Shown: positions 5,832 to 7,580 of the stretch, one piece after another | Position numbering within the stretch: position 1 is the stretch's first letter | Layout: every line of letters begins with the position of its first letter | Assembly (NCBI GenBank): GCA_009845645.1 | Contig: VXZF01000692.1 | Location: 1 to 7,580, forward strand | Origin: Gemmatimonadota bacterium | Lineage (GTDB): Bacteria; Latescibacterota; UBA2968; UBA8231 | DNA: 7,580 nucleotides | Reading direction: 5' to 3' | Notes under the pieces: generated by a model | Database searches by the model: none | What the model was told of the DNA's origin: nothing | What the model saw: only the letters and a program-made list of their open reading frames with translations | Translations under genes and position numbers: made by a program

Positions 5832-7511
5832 ATGCCCTCCCCCACCGGCATCGACCGCAACCTAACCCACTACGCCGACCCCGGCTTTAGCCGCTACATA
5901 CGCCGCGCCTTTCTCGCGTCGGCTGGCTACGACGAGGCGGATTTAGAGCGGCCCGTCGTCGGTATCGCCGATACCTCGTCCGACTACACCACCTGCCATC
6001 GCGCCATGCCCCAGCTCGTAGAAGCCGTCAAACGCGGCGTGCTAGAAGCGGGCGGCCTACCCCTCGTCTTTCCAACCCTTTCCCTCGGCGAAATCCTCCT
6101 CTCCCCCACCGCCATGCTCTACCGCAACCTCATGGCCATGGCGACCGAAGAAATGATCGCCGCCCAGCCCATGGACGCGGTCGTGCTGCTCGGCGGCTGC
6201 GACAAAACCCTGCCAGCCCAACTCATGGCCTCGGCTTCCGCGTCCGTGCCCGCCATCCACCTCGTCGCCGGGCCGATGCTGGCCGGAGACTGGCGCGGCG
6301 AGCGCTTGGGTGCCTGCACGGATTGCCGCCGCTACTGGGCACAGCACCGAGCCGGTGCGCTCGACGCCGAAGAAATCGCCGCTGTCGAGCAGAGCCTGTG
6401 CCCAACCGCCGGAACCTGCATGGTCATGGGCACAGCCTCAACCATGGCCTGCGTGACCGAGGCCCTCGGGCTAATGCTGCCGGGCGCAGCCACTCCGCCC
6501 GCAGTCTCAGGCCAGCGTTCGCGGCTCGGAGTCGCCACAGGCCGCCGGGCCGTAGCCTTAGCCACTGAAGGACGCTCAGCGCGAGACATACTAACGCCAG
6601 CGGCCTTTGCCAACGCACTCAAGGTGCTGGCCGCGCTAAGCGGCTCGACGAATGCGGTCGTGCATCTGCTCGCCATTGCGCGTCGGGCCGGCGTGGACTT
6701 GTCATTAGACGACTTCCACACAGCAGCCCAACAAGTGCCGCTGCTAGTCGATTGTAAGCCAGCGGGCACCGGGTACATGGAGGATTTCGACAAGGCCGGC
6801 GGCGTGCCCGTCCTGCTCAAAGCCCTAGAGCCAATGCTCGACCTCGATGCAGTAGGCGTCAGCGGCCAAACCCTCGGCGCACTCTTGCAGGATGTGGCCG
6901 CACCCGGCGCGTGGCAAACCGCGATTCGCACCTTGGACACGCCGCTCGGGCCAGCGTCGTCCCTCGTAGTGCTAAAAGGCTCGCTCGCGCCAGACGGAGC
7001 CGTCTTGAAAAAGGCCACCTCATCCCCGCACTTGCACAAGCACCGAGGACCAGCCATCGTGTTCGAGGGGCCAGACGATGCCGCGCGCGTTGACGACCCC
7101 GCCTTGGGCATCACGCCGGAACACGTGCTAGTGCTGCGCGGAGCCGGGCCAATGGCTCTCGGCATGCCCGAAGCCGGGTCCATGCCCTTGCCCAAGCACC
7201 TCGCCGCGCAAGGCGTCGAAGACATGGTGCGCATCTCCGATGGGCGGATGAGCGGCACGGCGTATGGAACGGTCGCTTTGCACGTAGCGCCGGAAGCAGC
7301 CGTCGGTGGGCCGTTGGCACTTGTCCGCGACGGCGACCTGATCGAGTTGGACGTAGAAGCCGGGAGCTTAGATTTGTTAGTCCCCGAGGAAACCCTCGCC
7401 CGCCGACGGGCCGAATGGAGCGCGCCCTCTGTGCCAGCACGTGGGTGGCGGCGGCTGTACGCCGAGCGCGTATTGCAGGCGAACTTGGGGGCGGATTTAG
7501 ATTTCTGCTAA
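5832..7511 (+). CDS. IlvD/Edd-family dehydratase (dihydroxy-acid or sugar-acid dehydratase)
   Basis: A 559-residue protein of the family that dehydrates 2,3-dihydroxy acids, including IlvD of branched-chain amino acid synthesis and the arabinonate, xylonate and galactonate dehydratases of sugar-acid breakdown. Three Cys suited to hold the Fe-S cluster are in place: C55 in DYTTCHR, C123 in GGCDKT (with K125, carbamylated in studied members) and C196 in PTAGTCMVMGTAST. Other signatures are SGSTNAVVHLLAIA (270-283), MEDFDKAGG (316-324) and SDGRMSGTAYG (469-479), whose Ser474 is the likely catalytic base. The length is nearer the sugar-acid group than E. coli IlvD (616 residues), and no other ilv genes are near, so I favour a catabolic sugar-acid dehydratase without naming the substrate. 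It is much richer in G+C than the gene before it (47/60 in the line at 6241). It is probably co-transcribed with the gene at 7531, 19 bases downstream. Confidence 0.9.
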   Translation: MPSPTGIDRNLTHYADPGFSRYIRRAFLASAGYDEADLERPVVGIADTSSDYTTCHRAMPQLVEAVKRGVLEAGGLPLVFPTLSLGEILLSPTAMLYRNLMAMATEEMIAAQPMDAVVLLGGCDKTLPAQLMASASASVPAIHLVAGPMLAGDWRGERLGACTDCRRYWAQHRAGALDAEEIAAVEQSLCPTAGTCMVMGTASTMACVTEALGLMLPGAATPPAVSGQRSRLGVATGRRAVALATEGRSARDILTPAAFANALKVLAALSGSTNAVVHLLAIARRAGVDLSLDDFHTAAQQVPLLVDCKPAGTGYMEDFDKAGGVPVLLKALEPMLDLDAVGVSGQTLGALLQDVAAPGAWQTAIRTLDTPLGPASSLVVLKGSLAPDGAVLKKATSSPHLHKHRGPAIVFEGPDDAARVDDPALGITPEHVLVLRGAGPMALGMPEAGSMPLPKHLAAQGVEDMVRISDGRMSGTAYGTVALHVAPEAAVGGPLALVRDGDLIELDVEAGSLDLLVPEETLARRRAEWSAPSVPARGWRRLYAERVLQANLGADLDFC

Positions 7512-7518
7512 ACAACAC

Positions 7519-7526
7519 GAGGAGGA
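7519..7526 (+). promoter_or_regulatory. Strong Shine-Dalgarno sequence before the last gene
   Basis: GAGGAGGA ends four bases before the ATG at 7531. It is among the best ribosome sites in the window and supports a real gene start so near the edge. Confidence 0.7.
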
Positions 7527-7530
7527 ATAC

Positions 7531-7580
7531 ATGCTTAGCGCATTGCTCGCCGAGCGCGAGCGGCAAGGTAAACCCATCCG
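7531..7580 (+). CDS. Start of a further gene, truncated by the window end
   Basis: Only the first 16 codons and part of the next are present, reading MLSALLAERERQGKPI. The strong ribosome site and the 19-base gap to the dehydratase stop indicate an operon partner. The opening resembles the lead-in to the Rossmann fold of SAF-domain or homoserine-dehydrogenase-like NAD(P)-dependent oxidoreductases, in which '..GRPIRVGLIGAG' follows a short helix. That is a weak memory match on few residues, and the family should be treated as unknown. Confidence 0.6.
   Translation, partial: MLSALLAERERQGKPI

Noticed and set aside
6332..7258. Long 308-codon open frame on the minus strand inside the dehydratase gene
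   Set aside because: It is antisense to a well-supported gene in GC-rich DNA, where spurious long frames are common. Its translation is low-complexity Ala/Ser/Pro/Arg with no family motif.

Overview
The window is a bacterial accessory region joining what looks like a metabolic locus. The genes are tightly packed, with Shine-Dalgarno-type ribosome sites and bacterial protein families. Nothing fixes the organism: no rRNA, tRNA or marker gene is present. The families and the high GC of the right end fit an environmental Gram-negative or uncultured bacterium, but this is a guess.

Layout: (1) 1-393, minus strand, is the N-terminal part of a DUF4143-type AAA ATPase. (2) 394-531 is a divergent intergenic region with an imperfect 45-base dyad centred near 463. 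(3) 532-699 is a truncated XRE/HigA-type antitoxin remnant, fused by a TAATG overlap to (4) a complete type II haloacid dehalogenase-like gene, 699-1421. (5) A 13-codon leader ORF (1454-1495) abuts the start of (6) a XamI-family restriction endonuclease (1496-2461), followed with no gap by (7) its N6-adenine DNA methyltransferase (2462-4039). (8) 4046-4447 is a second dehalogenase copy carrying a 318-base in-frame deletion. (9) 4493-5782 encodes a 429-residue protein with a C-terminal HEPN-like segment. (10) 5832-7511 is an IlvD/Edd-family dehydratase of much higher GC. (11) 7531 to the end is the start of another gene behind a strong ribosome site.

The most notable structure is the restriction-modification pair held between two direct copies of the dehalogenase gene (699-1439 and 4046-4465, about 89% identical by hand alignment outside the deletion). 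The right copy starts six bases after the methyltransferase stop. This resembles insertion with a long target duplication, or acquisition of a restriction-modification segment together with a divergent allele of its neighbour. Recombination between the copies would excise about 3.35 kb carrying both enzymes and leave one dehalogenase gene.

How the genes may work together: the endonuclease and methyltransferase form a type II restriction-modification system, probably acting at GTCGAC, a site I could not find anywhere in the window. The HEPN-like gene and the ATPase/antitoxin remnant are typical companions in defence or stress islands. The dehalogenase, the dehydratase and the gene after it may be the catabolic locus that the defence genes interrupted; this is inference.
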